Shown here one piece after another: positions 21,018 to 31,683 of a stretch of DNA of 64,000 bases (within the stretch, counting starts at the first letter, position 1; every line of letters begins with the position of its first letter). The notes beneath the pieces are model-generated. The model did not search any database. It was not told the origin of the DNA and saw only the letters and a list, made by a program, of their open reading frames with translations. The translations under genes and the position numbers were made by a program. The stretch comes from Vibrio maritimus (GTDB lineage: Bacteria; Pseudomonadota; Gammaproteobacteria; Enterobacterales; Vibrionaceae), in the NCBI GenBank assembly GCA_003263775.1, contig JYJJ01000056.1, positions 1 through 64,000 on the forward strand. Reading direction: 5' to 3'.

Positions 21018-21020
21018 GAA

Positions 21021-21272
21021 TTATGCCTGCTCTTTGTCTTTCTTTGTTTCAGTAGATGCGTCTGTTTTTTGTTGCTCAATGTTCTTTGGTTCAAAATCTG
21101 CATCTTTGTCGTCAGATTTTTTTGCCGTTGGCTCATCTTCGCTCATGGCTTTCTTAAAGCCTTTTACAGCACCACCTAGGTCGCCGCCAATACCACGCAG
21201 TTTCTTGGTTCCAAATAGCAGAATCACAATCACTGCAATGATAAGAAGTTGCCAAATACTAATACCGCCCAT
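21021..21272 (-). CDS. tatA: twin-arginine translocase subunit TatA
   Basis: An 83-residue pore-forming subunit with one membrane helix followed by the [14 protein letters not shown] amphipathic helix and a charged acidic and lysine-rich tail. First gene of tatABC. Confidence 0.95.
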   Translation of the reverse strand: MGGISIWQLLIIAVIVILLFGTKKLRGIGGDLGGAVKGFKKAMSEDEPTAKKSDDKDADFEPKNIEQQKTDASTETKKDKEQA

Positions 21273-21327
21273 TCTTTCTACCTCGGGTCTTGATTAACAA
21301 ACAAATGATTTAATACGAGTTTATCGC

Positions 21328-22962
21328 TTAACGCCTGTAAGTACGCCAACTGAACAACCAAAATGTGATACCAGCAACGCCAGATGCGACTGACAGCTGA
21401 TCGTAAGGTCCTTCAAGTAGTATGGCGGAGCATACGATTAAAGTTGCGCCAACGCCAAACAAAAATTTACCGGTTCCATGTTGCCGTTTTGTTTCACGGT
21501 ATCCTTGATACAAGGTATCTATGCGTTGATTCATCGCTTTACCTTGTTTCAGGCTATCGTACAGCAACTCTGGAAGTTCCGGCAATTTTTCTGCCCAAAA
21601 CGGCGCGCGATCTTTGATACCGTTAATAACTGCCTGCGGTCCAACTTGATTCATCATCCAGTTTTCAAGAAACGGCTTCGCCGTCTCCCATAAGTCTAGC
21701 TGTGGATAAAGCTGTCTGCCGAGCCCTTCAACATAAAGCAAAGTCTTCTGTAGCAATACCAACTGTGGCTGCACTTCCATATTGAAGCGGCGCGCGGTAT
21801 TGAACAGGTTCAATAGCACGTGGCCAAAGGAAATTTCACACAGTGGCTTGGCAAAAATCGGCTCACACACCATGCGAATCGCAAACTCGAATTCGTCGAC
21901 GTTAGTATCGCGTGGTACCCAACCAGAATCTACGTGAAGCTCGGCCACCTTACGATAGTCACGATTAAAGAAGGCTAGGAAGTTCTCCGCTAGGTATCGT
22001 TTGTCTTCGCTGTTAAGCGTTCCGACAATGCCGCAATCGAGACCAATCCACAGCGGATTCTCTGGGTGCTCATAACTAACAAATACGTTGCCCGGATGCA
22101 TGTCGGCATGGAAAAAGCTATCGCGAAATACCTGGGTAAAGAACACGCTCACACCACGCTCTGCCAGTAGCTTCATGTTGGTGCCATTGGCTTCTAGCGT
22201 TGGGATATCGGAAACCTGAATACCATAGATGCGCTCAGAGACCATCAAGCTTTCACTGCTAAAGTCCGGAAGCACCTCTGGCACATACAGCTCTTCGCTG
22301 CCTTCGAAATTGCGGCGCAGCTGAATCGCGTTGGCCGCCTCTCGGCGCAGATCGAGTTCGTCAAGCAAGGTCTTTTCATACTCACGAACGACCTCGACTG
22401 GCTTCAATCTACGAGCATCAGGCAGTGCCTTCGATACAATGCGCGCCATGCGATACATGAGTTTTAGGTCGGCATCGATCACCGGACGAATATCCGGGCG
22501 GATCACCTTAAGTACCACCTCTTGGCCGGTCGATTTCAGCTTAGCGGTATGTACCTGAGCGATGGACGCAGACGCCAGTGGCTGGATATCAAAATCGTCA
22601 AACCAGTTTTCAATCGGTCCACCGAGTGCCAATTCCATTTGCGACTTAGCCAGCTCACCGTCAAACGGAGAGACTTGGTCTTGTAGCAGCGCCAGCTGGT
22701 CGGCAATGTGTGGAGGAAACAGATCGCGACGCGTCGACATCATCTGACCAAACTTGATCCACACCGGACCGAGTTCTTGCAGTGCCAATCGCAAGCGCTC
22801 TCCTAACGGCTTTTCTGGATGCTTGTTCTTCATCCAAAACAGCGAACGTCTGGCAAGCAGCGGTGCTTTAGTCAATTGGTGCGTCGGCATCAGTTCATCA
22901 AGGCCATACTCAAGTTGTACCTTGATGATGTGATAAAGACGTTTTATTTCACTCGGAGTCAT
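21328..22962 (-). CDS. ubiB: UbiB, atypical kinase for ubiquinone biosynthesis
   Basis: A 544-residue ABC1/ADCK-family protein with the KxGQ motif ([11 protein letters not shown]), the Ala-rich loop ASIAQVHTA and catalytic HADMHPGN and DCG segments, plus two C-terminal membrane helices. It supports late, membrane-associated steps of ubiquinone synthesis. The start overlaps the end of ubiJ by four bases, consistent with an ubiE-ubiJ-ubiB operon. Confidence 0.95.
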   Translation of the reverse strand: MTPSEIKRLYHIIKVQLEYGLDELMPTHQLTKAPLLARRSLFWMKNKHPEKPLGERLRLALQELGPVWIKFGQMMSTRRDLFPPHIADQLALLQDQVSPFDGELAKSQMELALGGPIENWFDDFDIQPLASASIAQVHTAKLKSTGQEVVLKVIRPDIRPVIDADLKLMYRMARIVSKALPDARRLKPVEVVREYEKTLLDELDLRREAANAIQLRRNFEGSEELYVPEVLPDFSSESLMVSERIYGIQVSDIPTLEANGTNMKLLAERGVSVFFTQVFRDSFFHADMHPGNVFVSYEHPENPLWIGLDCGIVGTLNSEDKRYLAENFLAFFNRDYRKVAELHVDSGWVPRDTNVDEFEFAIRMVCEPIFAKPLCEISFGHVLLNLFNTARRFNMEVQPQLVLLQKTLLYVEGLGRQLYPQLDLWETAKPFLENWMMNQVGPQAVINGIKDRAPFWAEKLPELPELLYDSLKQGKAMNQRIDTLYQGYRETKRQHGTGKFLFGVGATLIVCSAILLEGPYDQLSVASGVAGITFWLFSWRTYRR

Positions 22963-23593
22963 ACACGCTCCGAGTCGGTATTGTTGCTGTCGGCGGCTTC
23001 TAACAGCGCATCAAGACGAGCATTGAGTCGCTCAGCTTGGCTGCGCACGTCGTCGACATCGTCGCAAAACGCTGCAATCGCTAATGGTGGCGGAGCAATC
23101 TTCCACTCTTCGGTCAGCACTTGACCGAAATGGTCTTGATGTTTCGCCGCCTGTGACGCGATAAAACCAAACAGGTTTTTCGCCCCTTGCACTGCGGTAT
23201 GTGCAACCACATCACCGGTCACGCGTGACAGCCACTCTTCAATGTCTGGCTTGCAGTCGGTCAACAATGCGGAGAATTTTTGTGCTAACTGAATATCACC
23301 TTCCAGCTCCAGCTTATCTTGTTTAATAAGCTTGGTGATGTTGGCTTGCTCTTTGAGCTCTGGCAAAACAGAAAGGTTCAGTGACAGATAGCAATCTGGT
23401 TCACCTTCGTAATTAGCCAGCACATCAAGTTGATGACTAAACACAAAGGTCAGTGATTTGTTGAATTCACGCAGGTGAACTTGAATCACCTGCCTTTAAG
23501 GCGAGTGACACGGCTAACCAGCGCATCGTCATCGTTGATCAACGTATTGAGTGTGGTTTCCACCACCGCGGTCACTAATGGGTCAAATGGCAT
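22959..23593 (-). CDS. ubiJ: UbiJ, ubiquinone biosynthesis accessory factor (SCP2 domain), frameshifted
   Basis: Lipid-binding scaffold of the aerobic ubiquinone complex. The start ATG is at 23593 ([16 protein letters not shown]); one G is missing near 23490 in RLKGR-VIQVHL, moving the rest into another frame. The restored protein is about 211 residues with an N-terminal SCP2-like domain and a C-terminal helical region. It lies between ubiE and ubiB. Confidence 0.88.
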
Positions 23594-23603
23594 GACTCAA
23601 TCC

Positions 23604-24385
23604 TTAGAATTTGTATCCACGGTGCAGGGCTACAATGCCACCGGTTAGGTTGTAGTACTTGGTTTGCTCAAAGCCCGCCTCTTGCATCATGCCTTCCAGC
23701 GTGTCTTGATCTGGGTGCATGCGGATTGATTCCGCAAGATAGCGATAGCTTTCTGCATCATTTGCCACCAGCTCACCCATTTTTGGCAGTAGGTGGAATG
23801 AGTACGCGTCATACACTTTCGACAGTGGCTCAACGATCGGTTTGGAGAATTCCAACACCAATAGACGACCGCCCGGCTTCAATACGCGGAACATAGAGCG
23901 CAGAGCTTTGTCTTTGTCGGTTACATTGCGTAGGCAAAAACTGATAGTAATACAGTCGAAGTAATTGTCTGGGAATGGCAGCTCTTCGGCGTTTGCTTGC
24001 ACGTAGTGCACATTGCCAACGATGCCAGTGTCACGCAGCTTGTCGCGACCGACATTGAGCATTGAGTTGTTGATGTCGGCAAGTACACATGGCCTTTATC
24101 GCCAACAATACGAGAGAACTTTGCCGTCAAATCACCCGTACCGCCACCTAGGTCAAGAATGCGCTGACCCGGTCTTGCACCACTGCAATCAATAGTGAAG
24201 CGTTTCCATAAACGGTGGACACCGCCCGACATTAGGTCGTTCATGATGTCGTATTTCGCCGCTACCGAGTGGAACACTTCCGCAACGCGCGTCACTTTTT
24301 CTTGTTTCGCGACTGTTTCAAAGCCGAAGTGCGTGGTGTCGTCTTGTTGATTTAGCTGATTCGATTGCACAGTACTTTCCGTCAT
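23604..24385 (-). CDS. ubiE: UbiE, ubiquinone/menaquinone C-methyltransferase, frameshifted
   Basis: SAM-dependent C-methyltransferase used in both quinone pathways. The upstream part holds the SAM motif [15 protein letters not shown] and the [17 protein letters not shown] signature, the downstream part ends with [17 protein letters not shown] missing base near 24084 (the join reads [15 protein letters not shown]) separates them. The restored length is about 260 residues, normal for UbiE. Confidence 0.94.
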
Positions 24386-24430
24386 TATTCTTCCTCTTGG
24401 GCAGCGTTACGTCTCTGTCGCCGCAAGCGG

Positions 24431-25945
24431 TCAGTTTACTTTATCCATGTCTGGTTGTCTTTCCACCAGTGCATCATTTTGTGCGATTTCTGTGAGCGAA
24501 GGAGAAATCGAGCGTTTTACCTCTACGCCAAGCTGTTTAAAGCTTTCTGCCTGACGAATCGCATTGCCGCGTCCGGTGGCTAACTTATTCATCGCACCTT
24601 GGTAGCTTTGGTTGGCTTTATCAAGAGCACCGCCCAGTCCTTCCATGTCATCAACAAACAGTCTTAGCTTGTCGTATAACTTGCTAGCCTTGTCGGCAAT
24701 GACTTGAGCGTTTTGATTCTGTCGGTCGTTGCGCCATAGATTATCAATGGTGCGCAGCGCCACCAACAGTGTGGTTGGGCTGACAAGAATGATGTTGCTC
24801 TCCATCGCTTCTTTCACCAAGCTTGGGTCGGCCTGAATCGCGACCTGAAACGCAGGTTCCACAGGAATAAACATAAGTACGTAATCCAGCGAGCGAATAC
24901 CTTTAAGCTGGTGATAATCTTTTTGAGACAAGCCACGAATGTGATTACGCAGCGCCAGTAAGTGGTCACTTAGGGCACGGTCGCGCTCGGCATCGGTTTC
25001 TGCATTGAAGTAACGTTCATAGGCCACCAGCACCATTTTCGAATCAATTACCACCTGCTTCTCTTGAGGTAAGTGAACAATCACATCGGGCTGGTAACGC
25101 TTGCCCGCTTCATTTTGCAGGCTCACTTGGGTTTGATACTCATGGCCTTCACGCAATCCCGATTCCGCAAGTACGCGCGCGAGTACCACCTCACCCCAGT
25201 TACCTTGCTGCTTGTTGTCCCCTTTCAGTGCCTGAGTCAGGTTCATCGCTTCTTTGGTCATCTGATCGTTCAGGCGCTGCAGGTTCTTAAGTTCATGCAC
25301 TAAGGTGTGGCGCTCTTTGGCTTCTTGGCTAAAGCTGTCGTTTACCTGCTTCTTAAAGCCTTCAAGCTGCTCTTTGAGAGGCGTTAAAATGCCTTCCAAG
25401 CTCTGACGATTTTGCACGTCGACTTTAGCGGTTTTTGCTTCAAACACCTGATTAGCAAGGCGTTCAAACTGCTCCTTTAGGCGTAGCTCGGATTGCTGCA
25501 ACAGCTCTAATTTCTCGCTGTCCGAGCGCTGCTGCTGTTGATAGGTAGCAAGCTGCTCTCGCAATTGGGCTTCCGATTGGGCGCGCTGCTGCTTCACTTG
25601 CTCAAGCTCGCTGGCGTATTGCTGACGCTCTTGCTTCACGGCATCGAAATAACGCAGCTTCTCCATCGCTGCCATGACCTTACCGTGGGCTTGCTTCAGT
25701 TCAAACGCCGACTTATCTCGCTCATCATCGAGCTCATCAAGCTCTTGTTTTGCTTCTTGTAATTCGGTTTTCAGACGCTCTATCTGCTGCTCTAACGCTG
25801 AAGCTTCTAACTCCGCTTTGTGCTCTGCTAAAGCTTGCAACTGACGAGATTTAAAATGCAGTACTGCGGCGGCGGAAAAACCGACCACTGAACCTAGTGA
25901 AGTGATTGAAAGTAGGAGGGTTTGATTATCAATGATCCATTGCAT
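24431..25945 (-). CDS. rmuC: DNA recombination protein RmuC
   Basis: A 504-residue protein with one N-terminal membrane anchor (about residues 11-29), a long coiled coil (about 35-215, rich in Q, E and L) and the RmuC nuclease-like domain beginning near GNWGEVVLARVLAESGLREG, with VIDSKM. RmuC limits inversions at short inverted repeats. The lateral flagellar cluster begins 67 bases beyond its start, so rmuC marks the left junction. Confidence 0.93.
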   Translation of the reverse strand: MQWIIDNQTLLLSITSLGSVVGFSAAAVLHFKSRQLQALAEHKAELEASALEQQIERLKTELQEAKQELDELDDERDKSAFELKQAHGKVMAAMEKLRYFDAVKQERQQYASELEQVKQQRAQSEAQLREQLATYQQQQRSDSEKLELLQQSELRLKEQFERLANQVFEAKTAKVDVQNRQSLEGILTPLKEQLEGFKKQVNDSFSQEAKERHTLVHELKNLQRLNDQMTKEAMNLTQALKGDNKQQGNWGEVVLARVLAESGLREGHEYQTQVSLQNEAGKRYQPDVIVHLPQEKQVVIDSKMVLVAYERYFNAETDAERDRALSDHLLALRNHIRGLSQKDYHQLKGIRSLDYVLMFIPVEPAFQVAIQADPSLVKEAMESNIILVSPTTLLVALRTIDNLWRNDRQNQNAQVIADKASKLYDKLRLFVDDMEGLGGALDKANQSYQGAMNKLATGRGNAIRQAESFKQLGVEVKRSISPSLTEIAQNDALVERQPDMDKVN

Positions 25946-26012
25946 GCTTTGCTTGCCATCAGCCGAAACTCTTACGCTAATGGTAATTTATACTGGATAA
26001 ATGTCCAGATAT

Positions 26013-26444
26013 TTACAGGTCACGACGCTTGAAACGAGCGTTGATAATGTCTTCGATAAGCTTTTGCTCACGCTTAGCTTTTTCGTAATTCTGTTTTTTG
26101 TTCCAGCGCTCAAGTACCTGCTCCAAGCCCTGTACTCGCGCCGCTTTTTGCTGAAGCTGTTTTTGAACCGACTGACACTGAGCTTCCATTACGGCCTGCT
26201 CTTGCTGATGGTGAAGTAGCATTTTTTGCAGCATTTGATCGGCTAGGTTGAGGTTCATCAGACCCACACTGCAGGTTTTGGTCGCCCCTTGGAAGTTGCG
26301 TGCTTTAAGCTCAGATAGTGCTGCGAGCTGCTGACTTAGGTGTTCACTTTGATGACGCATCGACTCTAGCTGAGCGCCAATTTGATCACGTCTTAGCTCT
26401 TCTACTTGGGTCATTTTGCCGACAGCGCGAATCTTACTTTCCAC
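26013..26444 (-). CDS. fliJ: lateral flagellar export chaperone FliJ
   Basis: A 143-residue, almost wholly helical, charged coiled-coil protein, as expected for FliJ, which couples the FliI ATPase to the FlhA gate. Identification is mainly by its place as last gene of the fliEFGHIJ operon and its size and composition. There are 49 bases between it and fliI. Confidence 0.85.
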   Translation of the reverse strand: MESKIRAVGKMTQVEELRRDQIGAQLESMRHQSEHLSQQLAALSELKARNFQGATKTCSVGLMNLNLADQMLQKMLLHHQQEQAVMEAQCQSVQKQLQQKAARVQGLEQVLERWNKKQNYEKAKREQKLIEDIINARFKRRDL

Positions 26445-26493
26445 TCTTCCCTTCCTTAGCCTAGGTTGTTATTCCCTTAACGAGTGATTCCAA

Positions 26494-27842
26494 TCAAGCA
26501 CTCGGCTGAGTCTGAAACAGCGTCGCGAGCTCAGTCAAACTACTGGTAAGATTCACCGCTTCGTTGGCGTCTTGCAGTAGATAACCTTTGAGCTGAGGAT
26601 GCATCGCTACCGCGCGGTCTAGTTCTGGATCTTGCCCCGGTTGATATCCGCCAAGTGGTAGCAGTTCTTTGACCTGCAGATAGCTCGAGTAAAGCTGCCT
26701 GAATTGATTCGCAATGGTGGAATGTGCTTGCGGGGTACAACCCGACATACAGCGGCTGATAGAAGCATTAATATCAATCGCCGGATAATGACCTTGCTCC
26801 GCGAGCTGACGAGAAAGCACCACATGACCATCGAGGATTGCGCGTGCCGAATCGACCACAGGATCTTGCTGGTCGTCGCCTTCTGCCAACACGGTATAAA
26901 TAGCGGTTAAACTGCCATCGGGGTGTTCACTGTTACCAGCACGCTCCAATAGCTGTGGCAAGACACTGAACACCGAAGGCGGGTATCCTCGTGAAGCCGG
27001 CGGCTCGCCCAGTGCGAGCGCGATTTCGCGCTGCGCCATGGCATAGCGGGTGAGTGAATCCATCAGCAGCAACACGTCGTTGCCTTTATCTCGAAAATAC
27101 TCCGCAACGCGATGACAAAGTAGGGTCGCTCGCAGTCTCATAAGCGGTGATTCATCAGCAGGAGCGGCAATGATGATCGCTTTGCGGCGCATCTCTTCGG
27201 TGAGATTGCGCTCAATAAATTCACGTACCTCACGGCCACGTTCACCAATGAGTCCAACCACAATAACATCCGCTTCGGTGTTTTGAGTAATCATCCCCAT
27301 CAAGACACTTTTACCAACGCCACTGCCCGCCATTAAACCAATGCGCTGACCTTTACCCACGGTTAGCAAACCGTTTATGGCGCGCACGCCGACATCGAGC
27401 GGTGTATCCACCGGGCGTCTTTTGAGTGGGTTGATGGGATTCGGCTCCAACGATACTCGCTCGCCGCCTTTGAGTTTCACGCCATCATCAAGCGCTTCAC
27501 CCAATCCGTTCACCACTCGGCCTAACCAGTGATTTCCGAGGTTGACCGAGCTATCGCCATCGAGCGGCACCACTTTGGCACCAGCAAACAGCCCGCCCAG
27601 TCTGCGCACAGGCATGAGATATGCAATATTGTGGTCAAAACCCACTACCTGAGCTTCAATCATGTCGCCTTCGTCGGTTTCTACCAAGCAGCGCTGCTCA
27701 AGCTTAAATCGGCAACCGACGCTTGTAGCATCAGGCCATTCACTTTTACCAAACGCCCTGTCACTCGCGCGACGGGAATGGTGCTCAGCGAGGCAATCGC
27801 ATCGTGTAAGCGGTCGTTAAGAAGCGGCGAGACGTTAGACAT
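26494..27842 (-). CDS. fliI: lateral flagellar export ATPase FliI, frameshifted
   Basis: Hexameric ATPase of the flagellar type III export apparatus. The main part has the Walker A motif GSGVGKS, the GERGREVREFIE segment and a Walker B-like LLLMDSLTR. The first 43 residues (start ATG 27842, MSNVSPLLND) are in another frame because one base is missing near 27715, in the LQA-GC stretch. Restored length is about 449 residues. The start overlaps fliH. Confidence 0.9.
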
Positions 27843-28584
27843 CGCGTTCCTCAGCGTCATTGGCAATCACTTCATCCAGTAGATGCTCTTTTACGGCATC
27901 CATGCAGGTCTCTAGGCGAGAGTCGCAACTGGCATCGGCTTCTGCCTCATCGGTGACCAGATGACAGCCACCTACAGGAAGCTCAGCTTTCGCAACCAGC
28001 TTCCAACCCGCGGCAAGTTCTGGATTGATATCGGTAATACGCTCTAGGTCTTGAGGGTTTAGGAACACAGTGACCTTTTCCGATTTACCCGGCATCGCTT
28101 CAAGCGTTTCATCGACTAGGGCAAGGATTTGCTGCGGCATTAGCGTCAGTTCAGCACGGATGACTTGCTGGGCAACCTTTTGCACCAACTCACAAATCAC
28201 ATGCCGTTGCTGCTGCTCTTTCTCTTCCTGCCAGCGCGAGAGCGCCACATAAATATCGTTCACCGGTTTGACGGCGTCCAAGTAGGTCTGCTTACCAGAT
28301 TGCTCTCCTGAAACAAAGCCTTGCTGAAAGCCTTCTTTTTGGCCTTCAGTTATCCCTTGCTGCTTACCTTGTTCAACGCCTTGGTTAAAACCTTCGCGAT
28401 GGCCGCGCTCAAGACCTTGTTGAAAGCCCTCTTCCAGACGCTGCTGAATATCCATTTGCGTCGGTGCGTCATCCCAGTTGAGATCTGCCGCCAGTTCTTC
28501 ACTGGCAGAAGGCTGGGCAACAGGCGGAAAACGGTGTTGACGGTAGCCTGTTGCTGGCAATGTGAATACTTTGCTGCGCGTCAT
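27835..28584 (-). CDS. fliH: lateral flagellar assembly protein FliH
   Basis: Regulator that binds FliI and anchors it to FliN at the C-ring. The 249-residue protein shows the FliH hallmark run of glycine repeats spaced four residues apart (GLERGHREG, GVEQGKQQG, GQKEGFQQG, about residues 55-95), forming a GxxxG helix, then a coiled coil and a conserved C-terminal domain. It starts three bases from the end of fliG. Confidence 0.9.
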   Translation of the reverse strand: MTRSKVFTLPATGYRQHRFPPVAQPSASEELAADLNWDDAPTQMDIQQRLEEGFQQGLERGHREGFNQGVEQGKQQGITEGQKEGFQQGFVSGEQSGKQTYLDAVKPVNDIYVALSRWQEEKEQQQRHVICELVQKVAQQVIRAELTLMPQQILALVDETLEAMPGKSEKVTVFLNPQDLERITDINPELAAGWKLVAKAELPVGGCHLVTDEAEADASCDSRLETCMDAVKEHLLDEVIANDAEERDV

Positions 28585-28586
28585 GA

Positions 28587-29603
28587 TTACTCCACCGTCT
28601 GCTCTTGATACAGAGTGAGTTCAATCTCACCAGCTTCCGACATCTCTTTGATGATTTGCATGATCTCATTGCGAGCACGCTCCACCGTACTCAGCGGTAC
28701 GGCACCGCGCAATTGCATGTCATCCTCTAGCGCTTTGACCATACGCTGCGGCATCGAGGCTTTGATCGCTTGCTGCAAGGTAATTTCCGCGCCTTTCAGT
28801 GCGACAGACCAAAGCTCAACAGGCACCTGTTGTACCAAGGCATCCATAGTGTCTTCACGCTGCCTGCCAAGCACCATAAAGTCGAACATGTTCTCTTCAA
28901 TTTCGCTCACCACCTTCTCATCATGCAGCTTGAGCATTTCCATCAACATAGCGCGGTCGCCAGAGAAGCGATTAATGATATCGGCCACCTGCTTCACGCC
29001 AGACATCGGCGCACTTTGACTTACCGAGACTTGCTCGATGCAGCGCTCAATCAGCTCATTCAGATCGCCCACCACTTGGTGGTCAATATCTTGCAATGTG
29101 GCAATGCGATACAGCAGCTCATCATGGTAGTCCGATGGCAAGTGGTTCAGCACTTGCGATGAGGTTTCTGGTGGTAAGTAAGCTAAGAAAATCGCCTGCA
29201 TTTGCGGGTGTTCACTGGCAACAAAGCGCGCCAGTACTTCAGCTTCGACCCATTGCAATCTTTGCATGTTGTTGCGAATTTCATCGCCGTATAGGTTATT
29301 CAGAAGGCCTTTGGCTAAATCGTTACCCAGTGCTTTGCGCAACGTATTCGACAAGTATTCTTTCGATGCACCGCGAATACCACTGTGCTGCCTAAAGTCG
29401 TCAAAGAAGTGCTGGATAACATTTTTCGCACTGTCACTCTTGATGCCACTGAGCTTTGCCATGGCTTTGGTGACGCGCTGAGTTTCATCACGAGAGAAGT
29501 GACGCAATACCTGTGCGGCGGCATCTTCTCCCATGCCGAGCAGCACCAATGCCGTGCGTTCGACGTGACTAAGCGTTGCTGGCGTTGACTGTGCTGTTTT
29601 CAT
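28587..29603 (-). CDS. fliG: lateral flagellar motor switch protein FliG
   Basis: C-ring protein that contacts the stator and generates torque. The 338 residues include the N-terminal FliF-binding domain, the middle EHPQ motif (ASEHPQMQAIFLAYL) and the C-terminal torque helix with charged residues near the end (MPQRMVKALEDDM). The first 35 bases overlap fliF. Confidence 0.95.
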   Translation of the reverse strand: MKTAQSTPATLSHVERTALVLLGMGEDAAAQVLRHFSRDETQRVTKAMAKLSGIKSDSAKNVIQHFFDDFRQHSGIRGASKEYLSNTLRKALGNDLAKGLLNNLYGDEIRNNMQRLQWVEAEVLARFVASEHPQMQAIFLAYLPPETSSQVLNHLPSDYHDELLYRIATLQDIDHQVVGDLNELIERCIEQVSVSQSAPMSGVKQVADIINRFSGDRAMLMEMLKLHDEKVVSEIEENMFDFMVLGRQREDTMDALVQQVPVELWSVALKGAEITLQQAIKASMPQRMVKALEDDMQLRGAVPLSTVERARNEIMQIIKEMSEAGEIELTLYQEQTVE

Positions 29604-31311
29604 TGACGTTTACCCATTGTTTAAGGACTTCGGCCACGCGCTCCGGCTCTTCGGTCGCGATAAGTTGTAGATGTTTCAATTGCAGTTCAAGCGGTGATCC
29701 CGGTGGTGGCAACATATCGCTGCTCGCATCCAGTCCAGACGATGTCGATTCAATTCCGCGCTCCGTTAGCTTGCGGTTGAGACGTTCTTCGCGCTCACGC
29801 TCTTCGCGAGTTTGAATGTTTTCTTGGTACTCTTCTTCTTGAGGCTCAGCGAACTCCAGTTCATGGCCACGCTTGTCCGCACCTGTTAAATGCATGATCA
29901 GTGGACGCAACACAAAGAAGATCATTGCCATGCCAAGCATGCCGCCAATCACATAGCGAAGCGGCTGCTGAACCGTCGGATCTTGCCACCACGGCATCGC
30001 TGGCGGCGCCTCAATCTCGATTGGCGTGAAGTTAAAGCTCATCAAACTCAAACTATCGCCACGCTCGGTAGAGATGCCCACTGCATCGGTGATCATGGTA
30101 GAGATTTGTGCACGCTCAGCCGGTGTCCACGCCGTACCATTTGGTGCCGCGGTTTCGTTAAGTAGAACAGAAACACTTAACTTATCGATTTGACCTTGCT
30201 GGTACTGAGTACGACGAACGCTACTACCCACCGCATACTGACGGTTCAGCTCACTACGTGCGTTGGTATTTTGACTGTCGTTGGTTGGCACCTCACCCGT
30301 GACTGGCGGTTGGTTACTCAAAGAGCCAGGGATACCGAGAGCAATCTTATCGACCGTGTTGTTCTGGATGCTGTGCTCGTTACGTACCACCGGGTTGGAA
30401 TCGAGAATTTCTTGAGTCTCTTCGACTTGGCTGAAATCCATATCCGCCGCTACTTGAACACGGAAGTTACTTGGTCCAACAATCGGCGTTAGCATGTCTG
30501 CGGCGCGCTGGATGATCTGCTTCTCAACGTTCTTTTGATACTCCAGATATTTCGCATTCACCTTGCCGGTTGCCGCCGAAGCAACATCGGCACTGAGCAA
30601 ACGGCCGTATTGGTCAATGACCGATACCGATTCAGACTTCATACCGGTGACACTGCCCACGACCAAGTTAATGATCGCTTCCACTTGATCCGGCTTGAGA
30701 TCTTCACCCGGTTTTAGCTCAATCATCACCGACGCCGAAGGATCTTCACCTTGTTGGCGCACAAACAGGGTTTGTCTTGGAATGGCTAAATGCACACGAG
30801 CATTGGAAATGGCATTAAGAGAAATAATGGTGCGAACCAACTCCCCTTCCAAGCCATGACGATAGCGCGCGTTTTCCATAAATTGGCTGGTACCCAGTGA
30901 ACTGTCTTCTTTGAGAGAATCCAGACCGGTTGGCAACTGAGCCTTAACGCCTTTTGCGGCCAGTAGCATGCGAATCTTCGCCACTTGCCCTTCAGCAACA
31001 AGCACTTGGCCATTTTGCTCTTGAAGACGATACGCAATGCCTTCCGACTCCAACACCGAGACAATTTCGCCAATGTCAAAACGCTCTTGCTGGCTATATA
31101 GCGGACGATAGCTTTGCGATGAGCTCCATAACGCGACCACAATGATCGCAGCTACAATTGCCGCCAACACAGCAGACAATACGAGGTTGCGCTGTGAGCT
31201 CGACCACAGCTTTTTCAATCTGGCTTGAACGTCATCTGTTTTGGATGCCGACTTAGGCGCGACATCGATAGAGCCCGGCATGGTCGCCGTTTGAGGTGCT
31301 AATTCAGACAT
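29569..31311 (-). CDS. fliF: lateral flagellar MS-ring protein FliF
   Basis: A 580-residue protein forming the MS ring in the inner membrane. It has a membrane helix near residues 43-63, the ring-building YscJ-like domains (RLQEQNGQVLVAEGQV, LAIPRQTLF), a second membrane helix around 455-475 and a cytoplasmic C-terminal tail that binds FliG (ERVAEVLKQWV). Confidence 0.95.
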   Translation of the reverse strand: MSELAPQTATMPGSIDVAPKSASKTDDVQARLKKLWSSSQRNLVLSAVLAAIVAAIIVVALWSSSQSYRPLYSQQERFDIGEIVSVLESEGIAYRLQEQNGQVLVAEGQVAKIRMLLAAKGVKAQLPTGLDSLKEDSSLGTSQFMENARYRHGLEGELVRTIISLNAISNARVHLAIPRQTLFVRQQGEDPSASVMIELKPGEDLKPDQVEAIINLVVGSVTGMKSESVSVIDQYGRLLSADVASAATGKVNAKYLEYQKNVEKQIIQRAADMLTPIVGPSNFRVQVAADMDFSQVEETQEILDSNPVVRNEHSIQNNTVDKIALGIPGSLSNQPPVTGEVPTNDSQNTNARSELNRQYAVGSSVRRTQYQQGQIDKLSVSVLLNETAAPNGTAWTPAERAQISTMITDAVGISTERGDSLSLMSFNFTPIEIEAPPAMPWWQDPTVQQPLRYVIGGMLGMAMIFFVLRPLIMHLTGADKRGHELEFAEPQEEEYQENIQTREEREREERLNRKLTERGIESTSSGLDASSDMLPPPGSPLELQLKHLQLIATEEPERVAEVLKQWVNVNENSTVNASNA

Positions 31312-31314
31312 AGG

Positions 31315-31671
31315 TTACACCGGCATCTTCATGACATCTTCAAATGACGCCACGACCTTGTTGCGAACCTGCATCAATGCTGAGAACGACAAGCTGGCTT
31401 TTTGACTGGCAATCATCGCGCCCACCAAGTCATCACTTTGACCGGTTTCCACCGCCGTCATTTTCTTCGATGCCAGCGATTGGTGTTCATTGACCATATC
31501 GAGGACATTTTTCATCGCCCCAGAAAACGCCAACGGTTGATTGACCTTTTGCGTGTCCATTGGATTGTTGGTTACCATAAAGTCCGGTTGAACTTGCTGC
31601 TGCATCGCTTGCATCTTAGTCAGCATCAACTGCTCTGCGGATACGGCATTATTGATAGGTTGCATCGCCAT
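31315..31671 (-). CDS. fliE: lateral flagellar MS-ring/rod junction protein FliE
   Basis: A 118-residue protein with the FliE pattern: FSGAMKNVLDMVNEHQ followed by a C-terminal helix ending LMQVRNKVVASFEDVMKMPV. It joins the MS ring to the rod. Good AGGAG site before the ATG; three bases before fliF. Confidence 0.92.
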   Translation of the reverse strand: MAMQPINNAVSAEQLMLTKMQAMQQQVQPDFMVTNNPMDTQKVNQPLAFSGAMKNVLDMVNEHQSLASKKMTAVETGQSDDLVGAMIASQKASLSFSALMQVRNKVVASFEDVMKMPV

Positions 31672-31683
31672 CTAATTTCTCCT